Assembly: GCF_038002225.1 (NCBI RefSeq)
Contig: NZ_JBBOCA010000001.1
Coordinates: 310,001-374,000, forward strand
DNA length: 64,000 bases
Direction of reading: 5' to 3'
DNA from: Paenibacillus sp. FSL R7-0204
GTDB taxonomy: Bacteria > Bacillota > Bacilli > Paenibacillales > Paenibacillaceae
Numbering within the stretch: the stretch's first letter is position 1; each line of letters begins with the position of its first letter. This document shows positions 9,420-17,798 of this stretch, piece after piece. The translations under genes and the position numbers were made by a program. The notes beneath the pieces were generated by a model, which saw only the letters and a list, made by a program, of their open reading frames with translations, was not told where the DNA came from and did no database searches.

Positions 9420-10118
9420 ATGAGTGCATACTTGAAGGAAACCGAATTGTTGAACTATTCTCACCCGTTAATCCAGCAAATTGTTCACAGCCGCCAGTGG
9501 GATTCGATGTCCAGGAAGGACCAAATTCTCGGCATCTATAACTACGTTCGTGACGAAATCCGCTTCGGCTATAACCGGGCGGATGATATTCCGGCATCGG
9601 AAGTATTGCAGGATGGCTACGGTCAGTGTAATACAAAGGGAGTGCTGTTTATGGCGCTGCTAAGGGCTGTGGGCGTGCCATGCCGTATGCATGGATTTGC
9701 CATCGACAAGAAGCTGCAAAAGGGGGCAATGAAAGGGTGGTATTACCGATTATCCCCCCAGGAGATCATTCATAGCTGGGTTGAAGTGCTATATGAAGAT
9801 AAGTGGTTGAATATTGAGGGATTTATACTGGATGTCCCCTATTTGACCAAGCTTCAGCAAAAATTCGAACAGTGTACGGGTTCATTTTGCGGTTATGGCG
9901 TTGCGACCGATAATTTTCAAAAGCCGGAGATCTATTGGAACGAAAATGATACCTATGTGCAAAAAGAAGGCATCGTTCAGGATTTCGGGATTTACGACAG
10001 CCCCGATGCCTTCTTCACGGGTCATCCGCAAGGGCTCAGCCCGTTCAAGAAAATAATCTATAGCAGGATGGTCCGGCATCTGATGAACCGGAACGTCGAT
10101 CACATCAGGCGGGGGTAA
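9420..10118 (+). CDS. Transglutaminase-like protein
   Basis: 232 residues with the transglutaminase/protease-like core: catalytic Cys70 in GYGQCNTKG and His118 in IHSWVEV. The third position, normally Asp, falls in WLNIEGF where Glu is seen, so catalysis is uncertain. Cytoplasmic by sequence (no signal peptide). The ATG at 9420 follows GCAGGAGG; an earlier TTG overlaps the AraC gene and is unlikely. Scars of this gene occur at 24571-24605 (copy B) and, inverted and direct, at 18905-18990. COG1305 relatives act as proteases, amidases or peptide cross-linking enzymes; the substrate is unknown. Confidence 0.85.
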   Translation: MSAYLKETELLNYSHPLIQQIVHSRQWDSMSRKDQILGIYNYVRDEIRFGYNRADDIPASEVLQDGYGQCNTKGVLFMALLRAVGVPCRMHGFAIDKKLQKGAMKGWYYRLSPQEIIHSWVEVLYEDKWLNIEGFILDVPYLTKLQQKFEQCTGSFCGYGVATDNFQKPEIYWNENDTYVQKEGIVQDFGIYDSPDAFFTGHPQGLSPFKKIIYSRMVRHLMNRNVDHIRRG

Positions 10119-10216
10119 GATAAGCTAACGGTTTTAAGGACCATCCTCAATACCCGACGACTTAGCCCCGCGCCATCGTATTTGCGATCAAAGGTTAGGA
10201 GGTCCCCTCTTTTTTC

Positions 10217-10360
10217 TTAACCTACATGAGCCACAGCCCGAACCTCTACCCACTGTTCCGGAAATGCCAGGTAAGTCACCCCGATCATGCTCCCCGCCGG
10301 CCGATGCTCTCCGACATACTTTTTGAACAGTCCGATCGCGGTTTCCCCGTGCTCCTGCGC
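10217..10360 (-). pseudogene. Truncated RidA/RutC-family gene
   Basis: The sequence matches the C-terminal third of the intact RidA gene at 24927-25310, including the stop codon, with a few substitutions. At 10360/10361 it jumps about 249 bp to the control region upstream of that gene. The start codon and N-terminal two thirds are gone, so no product is expected. Confidence 0.9.
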
Positions 10361-10362
10361 CC

Positions 10363-10380
10363 CTTTACTTCAAAGTAAAG
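10363..10380. promoter_or_regulatory. Inverted repeat, likely HxlR operator (copy A)
   Basis: Perfect palindrome CTTTACTT-CA-AAGTAAAG between the RidA relic and the HxlR gene. A minus-strand TATAAT lies at 10383-10388, so a bound dimer would sit at the start of the leftward transcript. The same site is at 25322-25339, and TTACTT-TG-AAGTAA lies in front of another HxlR gene at 22449-22462. HxlR-family proteins bind such short palindromes near their own genes; binding here is inferred. Confidence 0.6.
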
Positions 10381-10406
10381 CTATTATAGACTGAGCGAAA
10401 ATAAAG

Positions 10407-10449
10407 GGATAGTACGCACAAACAAGTGGGCTACTATCCGAAAGGATAG
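10407..10449 (+). promoter_or_regulatory. Nested inverted repeats before HxlR start (copy A)
   Basis: GGATAGTA (10407-10414) is complementary to TACTATCC (10432-10439), while CTATCC (10434-10439) also pairs with GGATAG (10444-10449) across a GAAA loop. The second hairpin contains the AAAGGA ribosome-binding site of the HxlR gene. The two pairings exclude each other. This could be an RNA switch or a pair of DNA operator half-sites; the transcription start is not known. Confidence 0.45.
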
Positions 10450-10450
10450 C

Positions 10451-10792
10451 GTGAATATGGGCATTTCTGATTTGAAGGGCAAGGAGACGGTGATCCAAGA
10501 CACACCATTCGGTTATACGATGTCGGTGATCGGCGGGAAGTGGAAGATGGCGATTCTGTATCTGCTGTCCGCCAAACCCTCGATTCGGTTCAACGAAATG
10601 CAGAGACAGCTCGGAGCGGTGACTTACAAGGTTCTCAGCGCGCAGCTTAAGGAATTGGAGGCTGACGGGCTGGTGAAGCGCGTGGAGTATCCGCAGATTC
10701 CGCCCAAAGTGGAGTATTCGCTGACACCGAAAGGGCAGACCCTTCTACCTGTGTTGGAGCAGCTGTGCGAGTGGGGAGCACAGAATCGGTGA
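10451..10792 (+). CDS. HxlR-family transcriptional regulator (copy A)
   Basis: About 112 residues with the winged-helix HxlR signature (IGGKWKMAILYLL, then IRFNEMQRQLG and the wing PPKVEYSLTPKG). The protein is identical to the copy at 25410-25751; the DNA differs only at a few silent positions. Start is GTG at 10451 or ATG at 10457; AAAGGA just upstream fits either. It lacks the N-terminal redox cysteine known from YodB. Likely autoregulated through the palindrome at 10363-10380. Confidence 0.92.
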   Translation: MNMGISDLKGKETVIQDTPFGYTMSVIGGKWKMAILYLLSAKPSIRFNEMQRQLGAVTYKVLSAQLKELEADGLVKRVEYPQIPPKVEYSLTPKGQTLLPVLEQLCEWGAQNR

Positions 10793-10797
10793 GGTTC

Positions 10798-10850
10798 CTA
10801 CATTCACATTAGCGCCAAAATCATACCCATGGGCACGGGCTACCAGCTAG
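10798..10850 (-). pseudogene. Scrap of nitroreductase gene
   Basis: CATTCACATTAGCGCCAAAA is followed directly by TCATACCCATGGGCACGGGC, matching two separate parts (25755-25778 and about 25932-25958) of the intact nitroreductase region of copy B. About 150 bp are missing between them, and similarity ends after GCTACCAG. The remaining sequence up to 10933 shows nothing recognisable. Confidence 0.8.
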
Positions 10851-10933
10851 GGCTGGGGATTTCATAGACAACATAGAAGTTCCAATTTATAAAGTGTATG
10901 GAAAGGGTACCAGATTAATTAGTCCTGCCTCAT

Positions 10934-11713
10934 TCACAATTCCTGTAATGCTAGGGCTCTCACAGCAGCTTGTTTTAAAGCATCCATCAAGATCAAGTAC
11001 GGATGCGGGCCGTAACTGATGCGAGCGACGCCTAATAATGCCAGCTTCTGGAGTGGGGGTGAGTCCGAGGAAATCATAACATTAACAGGGATTGAAGACT
11101 GCTGGCATAATTTCTCGATCAGCCTCTCGTTACACAAACCCGGCACAAAAATTCCGTGAGCTCCGGCCTCTGTATAGGCATGTACCCTTTGAAGGACAGC
11201 ATCCAAGTGAGCCTCGTCATGCTCATCTGTTGGTGTCTCTAAGAAGACATCAGTTCGAGCATTAATAAAAAGGGGAATCGAAGTATGCTCAGCGGCTTCC
11301 CGCACAGCTGCGATACGCAAGGCTTGCTCATCTATGGCGTATAATCCCGGCTCATGGATCTTTTGATCTTCAAGATTGACTCCTACGGCTCCACACCCGA
11401 TGATCTTTAGCACATTGTTCTTGATCATTTCGGGAGATGATCCATAACCGCCTTCTATATCAATTGTAATGGGCAGATCTACGCTATTGCTTATCCGCTG
11501 AAGATTGGATAGAACGAGGTCGAAAGGAAGCTTCTCTCCATCCTCGTATCCATGTGCAGCAGCTACAGACCAGCTGCCGGTGGCAATGACTTGGCCCCCT
11601 GCTCCTTGAATAATTTGCGCGCTTCCTGCGTCCCAGGCATTGACAAGGACTAGCGGATTGCCGCTTCTGTGCAGATCGTGTAACTTCTGTGCCTGTTCAA
11701 GTTGATTGTTCAT
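10934..11713 (-). CDS. Isocitrate lyase / PEP mutase-family protein
   Basis: About 259 residues with the TIM-barrel pattern of the PrpB/PEP mutase superfamily: VLVNAWDAGSAQ at the N-terminus, DIEGGYG at about residue 90, the metal-site region VNLEDQ and INARTDVF. The lysine-cysteine-glycine-histidine active loop of true isocitrate lyases is not seen, so C-C or P-C lyase chemistry on an oxaloacetate-like substrate is only a family-level guess. The ATG at 11713 follows GGGGG and overlaps the end of ada by 17 nt, so the two genes are coupled. Confidence 0.85.
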   Translation of the reverse strand: MNNQLEQAQKLHDLHRSGNPLVLVNAWDAGSAQIIQGAGGQVIATGSWSVAAAHGYEDGEKLPFDLVLSNLQRISNSVDLPITIDIEGGYGSSPEMIKNNVLKIIGCGAVGVNLEDQKIHEPGLYAIDEQALRIAAVREAAEHTSIPLFINARTDVFLETPTDEHDEAHLDAVLQRVHAYTEAGAHGIFVPGLCNERLIEKLCQQSSIPVNVMISSDSPPLQKLALLGVARISYGPHPYLILMDALKQAAVRALALQEL

Positions 11714-12767
11714 TTTTTGAACCCCCGGTTTTCTCATGATTTAGCAGCCATTCTTTGCGTGCGACTCCACCGCCATACCCGCCGAGTTCACCACTGACGT
11801 TAATTACGCGATGACAGGGAATGACGATCGCCAGTTGATTGGCCCCATTCGCTTGTGCTACCGCACGATATGCGGTGGGCTTGCCAAGCGCCAGTGCGAT
11901 ATCGGCGTAAGAGCTTGTTTCGCCCGCTGGAATCTTCTGTAACTGTTCCCACACACTCTTCTGAAATGGCGATCCCATTAGATGGAGAGGGGTCTTAAAT
12001 TCGGTTAACATTCCTTCAAAATACTGGCTTAGTTCATTCTCGATAGACTGAATAGGGGTGGTCTGTCCTGGTATAATTGCCGCTTGAAGTCTTGTCCTTA
12101 ACCGTTCGACCTCACGTTCTAGACCTCGGCGATCTACGAATTCCAGGAGATATAGCTCATTGTCATCCGCTATTGCCATCATAGGGCCGAGTTGCGTGTC
12201 CAGCCAGGATGCCCTAAGAATAAGGCTATCATCTAACCGCGTAGGCGTTGCGCCCATAATGCGGGAGAAGGCGTCACGGAATCCGCTGCTGGAATCGTAG
12301 CCAGAAGCTAATTGTGTATCAATAATCTTTCCCCCCGACCGGATGCTCTTCAAGGCCAGTCCCATTCGACGGGACCTGGCATATTCAACGAATGTCATGC
12401 CAAAGCGCTTTTTAAATTGACGGCGGGCGGTCGATTCGTCAATGGATAATGCCTTGAAGTCTTGTCCCTTCCACCGCTTCTCCGGGTTTTGCTCAACGGC
12501 CTCGACCAGTAGCCGGACGATATCGGAGACATGATTCGGGTGGGACAAGGGCCGGCAGCGCTGGCATGGGCGGAAGGAGGCTAGAAGTGCCTGCTGCGCT
12601 GTCTCGTAGAACTCGCAGTTATCGTACTTTGGCTTCCTGGCTGGACAAGTAGGTCGGCAAAATACGCCGGTGGAGGTGACTCCCACATAGAAGACACCTT
12701 CATAGTCAGACTTTTTCTCGATAAGGGCTTTATAATACTCCAATTTGCGTTCCTCATTTTGAATCAT
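11697..12767 (-). CDS. ada: Bifunctional Ada: DNA alkyl-repair methyltransferase and regulator
   Basis: 356 residues arranged like E. coli Ada. The N-terminal zinc domain has Cys37, Cys41, Cys68 and Cys71 (FCRPTCPA and RPCQRC); Cys37 is the methylphosphotriester acceptor. An AraC-type helix-turn-helix follows at about 85-180. The C-terminal O6-methylguanine-DNA methyltransferase has the active IPCHRVI motif. The ATG at 12767 is preferred over the upstream in-frame codon because the zinc domain begins normally there. The protein repairs alkylated DNA and, once methylated, activates the adaptive response. B. subtilis splits these functions into AdaA and AdaB, so the fused form is notable for a Firmicute. 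Confidence 0.95.
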   Translation of the reverse strand: MIQNEERKLEYYKALIEKKSDYEGVFYVGVTSTGVFCRPTCPARKPKYDNCEFYETAQQALLASFRPCQRCRPLSHPNHVSDIVRLLVEAVEQNPEKRWKGQDFKALSIDESTARRQFKKRFGMTFVEYARSRRMGLALKSIRSGGKIIDTQLASGYDSSSGFRDAFSRIMGATPTRLDDSLILRASWLDTQLGPMMAIADDNELYLLEFVDRRGLEREVERLRTRLQAAIIPGQTTPIQSIENELSQYFEGMLTEFKTPLHLMGSPFQKSVWEQLQKIPAGETSSYADIALALGKPTAYRAVAQANGANQLAIVIPCHRVINVSGELGGYGGGVARKEWLLNHEKTGGSKNEQST

Positions 12768-12852
12768 GATCACACCTGCATGTTTCAGGATGAGTATAGT
12801 ATACCTCCTGCTAACAGCGTCCATAGCCGAAAATCAGGCACGTATTCTCTTT

Positions 12853-13671
12853 TCAAGCAAAATGCTGGGCGATATTAGTTAAATACTCTTCTTCATCCGT
12901 ATTTTCTTTCATCTGAATGAGCATCTTTGCATCCTCTCCAACAATATACCGGAATTGATTTGTACCGTCTGTGGCCGCTTGGTATATGGTTTCGGCAACG
13001 ATTTCTGGAGGGGAGGCGTAGGACGTTTGTTTTTCCATCTCACCCAATTTCGTGCGAAACGCAGCAGTAAATAGCTTGTAGTCTGTTAAATCATCATTAT
13101 AAAAGAATTCCATGGACCTTCCACCGAAGTCCGTATGAATAGCACCGGGTTCAATCAACTTTACTTTGATGTTTTGTGATGCTAATTCATAAGAGACGGA
13201 CTCAGAAAAACCCTCTACTGCAAACTTGGACGAATGATATAAAGACATCGTAGGGAAGGTCACTCTCCCACCCATAGAAGAGATGTTGATCAGCATCCCT
13301 TTTTGATTCAATCGGAAATGTGGCAGCATGGCTTTAGTCATACGGATCAGACCAAAAACGTTCACTTCAAACTGTCTTCTAATCTGCTCCTCCGTAGCGG
13401 CTTCTATCAGACCCATTGTTCCATATCCAGCATTATTGAGAAGAACATCAATAGTACCGAACCGCTCAATCGCTTCTGTTAACGCAGTTTGAATAGTATC
13501 TGATTGTTCAACATCAAGCCTTAGTATCAACACATTATCCAGTGTAATAAACTCAGTTTCTTGTTCAGGTGAACGCATCGTGGCAACTACGTTCCATCCT
13601 TTTTCAGCAAAATGCTTTGCTGTAGCTCTCCCAATGCCTGATGAAGCACCCGTGATAAAAATTGTGTTCAT
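12853..13671 (-). CDS. Short-chain dehydrogenase/reductase
   Basis: 272 residues, classical SDR: cofactor loop TGASSGIG at the N-terminus, NNAG, catalytic Ser near ISSMGG and Y-x-x-x-K in YHSSK. The length and motifs point to an NADP(H)-using oxidoreductase; the substrate is unknown. AGGAGG at 13679-13684 gives proper spacing to the ATG at 13671 rather than 13677. It lies directly downstream of a PadR regulator gene in the same direction and is probably under its control. Confidence 0.92.
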   Translation of the reverse strand: MNTIFITGASSGIGRATAKHFAEKGWNVVATMRSPEQETEFITLDNVLILRLDVEQSDTIQTALTEAIERFGTIDVLLNNAGYGTMGLIEAATEEQIRRQFEVNVFGLIRMTKAMLPHFRLNQKGMLINISSMGGRVTFPTMSLYHSSKFAVEGFSESVSYELASQNIKVKLIEPGAIHTDFGGRSMEFFYNDDLTDYKLFTAAFRTKLGEMEKQTSYASPPEIVAETIYQAATDGTNQFRYIVGEDAKMLIQMKENTDEEEYLTNIAQHFA

Positions 13672-13682
13672 ATCCATTCCTC

Positions 13683-14222
13683 CTATAAATTCTGCTCTTG
13701 CACTAACTTCTCCAGGCTTACCAATCCCTCAGCAATGGTTGTAAGTTTAGCCTTGTATTCTTCTATCCCGATTTGGATGCAGATGATCTGTGCTGGATGC
13801 ATTTCATCTTTATAAAGCGAATATTGCTCAAGTAATTGATCTAATTTGGTGTTTGATGCCTCTTGGGCTTGCTTCAACCACACAATCACCTTGTCATATC
13901 CGACGAATTCACCAAAATACAGCCTCATCATAAAATCAGATTTCCTGATGCTGTCTCCTTCTAGCGGGCCTAGTAAATAGGCGTTAAAACATTCTCTGCC
14001 TTTAGGCGTTATAGTTAGAAGATTCTTATTAGGCTTACCGTCCTGGAGCACATTTTCCTTAGTGATTAACCCCTCCTTTTCCATTCGGGCAAGAGTGGGA
14101 TAGATCGTTCCATAACTGGAACTATAGAAATTAGAGAATACATTTTCTAATGACTGTTTTATTTGGTACCCAGTCGACGCTTCTTTCATAAGTATGCCTA
14201 AAATAACATCCTGACTGTTCAA
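13683..14222 (-). CDS. PadR-family transcriptional regulator
   Basis: 179 residues: N-terminal winged helix (ILGILMKEASTGYQIKQSLE, YGTIYPTLARMEKEGLI) and the C-terminal Vir_Act helical dimerisation domain (about 95-175). PadR proteins repress neighbouring detoxification genes and release DNA when they bind a phenolic or drug-like ligand. The gene is 11 bp upstream of the SDR gene. Palindromes in the AT-rich region just upstream are candidate operators. Confidence 0.93.
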   Translation of the reverse strand: MNSQDVILGILMKEASTGYQIKQSLENVFSNFYSSSYGTIYPTLARMEKEGLITKENVLQDGKPNKNLLTITPKGRECFNAYLLGPLEGDSIRKSDFMMRLYFGEFVGYDKVIVWLKQAQEASNTKLDQLLEQYSLYKDEMHPAQIICIQIGIEEYKAKLTTIAEGLVSLEKLVQEQNL

Positions 14223-14269
14223 AATTTGGCCTCCTTATAGGTTAGGGAAATTTGTATATCACGACCACA

Positions 14270-14315
14270 ATATATCACTTAGATATATATCAAGTCAATA
14301 TATTATCATTAGATA
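14270..14315. promoter_or_regulatory. AT-rich palindromes, likely PadR operators
   Basis: ATATATC-ACTTA-GATATAT (14270-14288) and TATC-ATTA-GATA (14304-14315) lie upstream of the PadR gene, with the direct repeat TTAGATATATA in both. PadR proteins often bind two such sites at their own promoter. The role is inferred from position and symmetry. Confidence 0.5.
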
Positions 14316-14431
14316 TATAAAATTTTATTGTTTTTGGCGATCAAGGGGGGTAGCCCCAACCAACTAGTCGTGACCTATGAGACAAACGGAGGCTCGGCGA
14401 TTAGCCTTGACCCCGGCGATCGGCACGGTGA

Positions 14432-14989
14432 GTGCCGACGTTCGAGATTTACAATGCAGACGGAATAACGAAAGCAACGACACTGGAGACGGGCATGAAG
14501 GTCATCGTAACCTCGAAATCTGGAGCGAATAAGGTTACGTGCACGATAATAGTGAGTTCTCCGAATTTAGCATTGAATAGACCCGCGACGGTGGAGCAGT
14601 ACGTGCAACGCTTCGCAACTGCGGCCAAAGCTGTGGAAGGCAGCGTCATTAATGATAGCAAGTGGTGCTCCAAGTCCAGCAACCGTTGGCTGCAGATTGA
14701 TCTTGGCTCCGTGATGCAAGTGAACCAATTCATCATCAAGCACGCAGCAGAAGGCGGAGAGACGACTTCATATAACACGAAAGCGTATAATATTCAGGTC
14801 AGTAATGATGGGGCGAACTGGAACACGGTGGTTAACGTAACCAACAATAGGCTCGGTATTACGGCAGACAATATAACAGCAGTATCGGCCCGATATATTA
14901 AGCTTAACGTAACGGTACCTACACAAACCACGAATGCTGCGGCAAGAATCTATGAGTTTGAGGTATACGGACCAGGGTTTACAACCTAA
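14432..14989 (+). pseudogene. Truncated discoidin (F5/8 type C) domain protein
   Basis: The frame encodes a short Ig-like tail (FEIYNADGITKATTLETGMK, TSKSGANKVTCTIIV) and a complete F5/8 type C carbohydrate-binding domain (NLALNRPATVEQY to IYEFEVYGPG). In this group such domains sit at the C-terminus of large secreted glycosidases. Here there is no signal peptide, no catalytic domain and no clear ribosome-binding site; a TGA directly precedes the GTG. It is best read as the leftover 3' end of a larger surface-enzyme gene. Confidence 0.75.
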
Positions 14990-15025
14990 CATTGCGACGT
15001 ATGTGGATGCAGGTTTTGGATTAAA

Positions 15026-15067
15026 AGAGGGTGTCCCATAAGCCATGAAATGGCTGGGACACCCTCT
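15026..15067. terminator. Long hairpin with 12-bp stem
   Basis: AGAGGGTGTCCC pairs with GGGACACCCTCT around an inner hairpin AGCCAT-GAA-ATGGCT. There is no T-run after it on the plus strand. It could be a factor-assisted terminator or the end of a decayed mobile element; the sequence does not decide. The rest of 14990-15225 shows nothing else recognisable. Confidence 0.5.
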
Positions 15068-15225
15068 AAGTGCGGACACTCCTTTATATCTAATATTACC
15101 CTTCAATTTCGCTTGCTAGGAGGCTTTTGTTCATATAGAAATGTAACCCTTGGAGTCAAACCGTACTTTATGCTTAGATACACTACGGTGAACAACGCGT
15201 GAGAATGGCATCTAAATTGGGTTCC

Positions 15226-16023
15226 TCAATGTTCTTTGGGGCGAGAGACACGTTCCATTAGCATAGCTGCCCTGTGCCGGGGAAGAAAACGGCCCATCTG
15301 AGCGGCCAGGTGATTATTTCGCCCGTCGACGATATAACTGCTGCCTTTGTCGATCCCGCGAAATCCGGCTTGAACGACTTTCTCTGGAGTGGACAATGTG
15401 CTACCCGCCGCCATGTCCCTGTTGCCGACAGCATCGAAAAAGCCTGTATCCGTCGCACCCGGGCAAAGGGTAAGGACGCGCACCCCGCGTCCACGGGTTT
15501 CGGCCCACAACGCTTCGGAGAAAGATAACACGAAAGCCTTGGTTGCACCGTAGACAGCCGAATAGGCGCAAGGTGCAAATGCGGCCATTGAAGCCACGTT
15601 GACGACGACTCCGTCCTTGCGTTCCAGCATGCCGGGCAGAAAATGATGCGTCAGGTCGACAAGAGCCGCAGTGTTCAGCATAATTTCCGCCTGCTCGCGC
15701 TCTGGATCAATCTCCTCAAAGCGGCCATGCGTGCCAATGCCTGCGTTATTGATTAGAATATCTACCGTTAGGCCGAGCGCTGCAATGGATTCGGCCAGCT
15801 GGCGCGGGGCACCTGCTTTGGCCAAATCGCAGGGCAGGGCATAGGCCTGCACCCCATGCTTACGTTGAATTTCGCCGGCCAATGCTTGCAGCTTCTTTTC
15901 TGAGCGTGCAGCTAGTACGACATGGCAGCCTCGTGCCGCCAGCGCCCCGGCATACACTTCGCCAATTCCGGATGAAGCCCCGGTGACCACTGCCAGCTTG
16001 CCCTGATATGAATATGTATTCAT
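15226..16023 (-). CDS. Short-chain dehydrogenase/reductase
   Basis: 265 residues with TGASSGIG near residue 14, NNAG, the VNVASM serine region and Y-x-x-x-K in YGATK. Sequence pattern resembles the DltE/YqjQ-like SDR group. The ATG at 16023 is preceded by GAGGGGGG; a longer frame starts at 16062 without a better site. It lies downstream of an XRE-MmyB regulator gene in the same direction, a common pairing in which the regulator controls the reductase. Substrate unknown. Confidence 0.92.
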   Translation of the reverse strand: MNTYSYQGKLAVVTGASSGIGEVYAGALAARGCHVVLAARSEKKLQALAGEIQRKHGVQAYALPCDLAKAGAPRQLAESIAALGLTVDILINNAGIGTHGRFEEIDPEREQAEIMLNTAALVDLTHHFLPGMLERKDGVVVNVASMAAFAPCAYSAVYGATKAFVLSFSEALWAETRGRGVRVLTLCPGATDTGFFDAVGNRDMAAGSTLSTPEKVVQAGFRGIDKGSSYIVDGRNNHLAAQMGRFLPRHRAAMLMERVSRPKEH

Positions 16024-16119
16024 GACACAGCCCCCCTCGTCTTGATATCGTGTTATGATCATACCAACGATAGAAGGGGCTAACCACTGTGCCTCTTTAC
16101 TATTAACGGAACTAACAGG

Positions 16120-16980
16120 CTAAGCTTGCGGCCGCCCTTCGGCGTCTTGCTTCAGCAGGTCCGCTAGCCGCTCTTCCGTTCCCGAACCGGGTGTAGGAAC
16201 GAAGAAGCACCATTGCAGTCCCGGATTATTGTCGAGGGCCGCGCAATGGATCGTGAACGACAATTCCTGTCCGCCTGGAAGGAGATAATGGACCGGGGCA
16301 GAGCTTTTTTGCCTGATCTCATGCCACTCCCACAACCGTATGAAGTCTTCGCTATTCTGTCTAAGACGCTCATATCGTTCCATGTACATGGGGTTGTTTT
16401 TGTTGCTGTCGAAGCCTGCCCGGATTAACGCCGTCATGAAACGGGCAAATTCTTCCCAGTTGTCAAGCCTCTTGGGGTACTCCGGATCCAGAAACACCAG
16501 CGTCACCATGTTTCGTTCGCTTTCCGGCAATCGGCTGAAGTCCGCGACAACGAGCTCCGCTCCCCGATTCCAGACGATCATATCGGCAAACTCATTGGCA
16601 ATGAAAGAAGGATAACGCATTTGATCCACAAGGTTTTGCAAAAATCCGGTATCGGGTTGTTCTGAACTCCGGGTCATGCTGAAGCTGATTGAATCAGGTG
16701 CGGCCAGGTCAAATAAGTGCTTCCGCTCGTCTGCATCCAGTTGCAGCGCTTGGCTGATGTTGGACAAGATTTCCGGGGAAGGATTCCTCTCCCGGCCCTG
16801 TTCTAGCCAGGTATAATAAGTTACGCTGACATTGGCCAGATAGGCGACTTCTTCCCTTCGAAGTCCCGGAGTACGTCTTCGGCCAGGCAAGGGCTTGATT
16901 CCCGCATGTTCAGGCTGAAGCCGATGTCTGCGCGATTTGATGAATTCCCCCAGTGCGGATGAAAAATCGTGGTTCTCCAT
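16120..16980 (-). CDS. XRE regulator with MmyB-like ligand-binding domain
   Basis: 286 residues. An N-terminal helix-turn-helix (about 10-75; RREEVAYLANVSVTYYTWLE) is followed by the MmyB domain (about 105-275; FIANEFADMIVWN, YERLRQNSEDFIRLW), a PAS-like fold that binds fatty acids in MmyB of Streptomyces. Such regulators usually control an adjacent SDR or oxidoreductase, as here. Confidence in the domain call is high; the ligand is unknown. Confidence 0.92.
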   Translation of the reverse strand: MENHDFSSALGEFIKSRRHRLQPEHAGIKPLPGRRRTPGLRREEVAYLANVSVTYYTWLEQGRERNPSPEILSNISQALQLDADERKHLFDLAAPDSISFSMTRSSEQPDTGFLQNLVDQMRYPSFIANEFADMIVWNRGAELVVADFSRLPESERNMVTLVFLDPEYPKRLDNWEEFARFMTALIRAGFDSNKNNPMYMERYERLRQNSEDFIRLWEWHEIRQKSSAPVHYLLPGGQELSFTIHCAALDNNPGLQWCFFVPTPGSGTEERLADLLKQDAEGRPQA

Positions 16981-17107
16981 ACAGGCGCTGCCTCCTCTAG
17001 CGTTCCATCTTTACTGTGATATACATAGAGTATACCCGCTCAAGTAAGGTCAATGATAAGGAAAGTTTCATCCATAAACAACGGGTGTAGCTACTCTTTT
17101 ACCATCC

Positions 17108-17251
17108 GAGAAAGTGGGCAATACAAAAGTTCATAAAATTAATTTCTACATGGGGAAAGTCCCTGAAGGTGTAACAAAAATAGCTGTAGCTGTAACTCTG
17201 ACAGAGGATAATAGCACGGGATTTTCGAAGAAATTGGTCGAGACGCTCTAA
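17108..17251 (+). pseudogene. C-terminal scrap of a TerD-like protein gene
   Basis: The plus frame reads KVHKINFYMGKVPEGVTKIA and ends with a stop at 17249-17251. The segment matches the TerD/tellurium-resistance family pattern (INFYLGKVP...KIAF.V). No upstream domain or start is present, and the final strand diverges. This is a remnant of a stress-protein gene; assignment is by eye. Confidence 0.55.
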
Positions 17252-17297
17252 TTGGGGGGAGTGGCTGTCGCAGGTTTATTCAAATGACACAGACCGC

Positions 17298-17768
17298 TTA
17301 ATTTGCCGTCTTATTGACAAAATCAATCTCATTTCTGATCCCTTTATGGGCGTCATTCCACAGGCCCTTGGTCAGGCGGATGCGCAGCAGGCATGTGTTA
17401 GGGTCCTCATCGTTATTGGCTTCGTTATACCAATCGGCGAATATTGTGCGCAGCTTGGTCATCATCCCGGCATTTTTCTCGTCACATACCCAGCCCAGGT
17501 TTTCACCGATACCATCTGCCGTAAAGTTCTCGACGATGATACATACGGCGACTTCGGGGTTTTGGGCGATCTGTTGCATCTTGCCTGAGGTCGCGTAAGT
17601 GACGGTGTAGAACGCGCCGTCCTCATAATAGGCATCCACAATGCGGGCGGCGGGACGGCTTGAGCCATTGGCCCCCGGTTCCAGCGCGATGGTGGACAAA
17701 GAGATTAGGCCGTCCTTGTTCCCCACTTGTTCTTCCAGCAGCTTCATGGCTTCGTCGTATTTGCTCAT
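17298..17768 (-). CDS. Pyridoxamine 5'-phosphate oxidase-like flavoprotein
   Basis: 156 residues of the split-barrel FMN-binding fold (general stress protein 26-like): GLISLSTIA, SSRPAARIVDAYYEDGAFYTVT, then GKMQQIAQNPEVAVCI. The Arg in RPAARIVD and the strand pattern agree with FMN/F420 binding. The start at 17768 follows GGAGGGAATAT. These proteins are usually stress-related oxidoreductases of unknown substrate. The gene stands alone. Confidence 0.88.
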   Translation of the reverse strand: MSKYDEAMKLLEEQVGNKDGLISLSTIALEPGANGSSRPAARIVDAYYEDGAFYTVTYATSGKMQQIAQNPEVAVCIIVENFTADGIGENLGWVCDEKNAGMMTKLRTIFADWYNEANNDEDPNTCLLRIRLTKGLWNDAHKGIRNEIDFVNKTAN

Positions 17769-17798
17769 TATATTCCCTCCTAAAGTGTCATAAGGCAT

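Larger units (their letters stand above)
8036..10850. repeat. Duplicated block, copy A
   Basis: This interval aligns in pieces with 23841-25960 (copy B). Shared segments: the 3' end of an aminoglycoside phosphotransferase-like gene (8036-8155), the 146-aa gene, the RidA gene end (10205-10360), the HxlR gene with its control region (10361-10797) and a scrap of the nitroreductase gene (about 10798-10847). Copy A has internal deletions in the phosphotransferase (about 143 bp between 8078 and 8079), RidA (about 249 bp at 10360/10361) and nitroreductase segments. It keeps AraC and transglutaminase genes that copy B lacks. Segment boundaries were read by eye. Confidence 0.9.
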
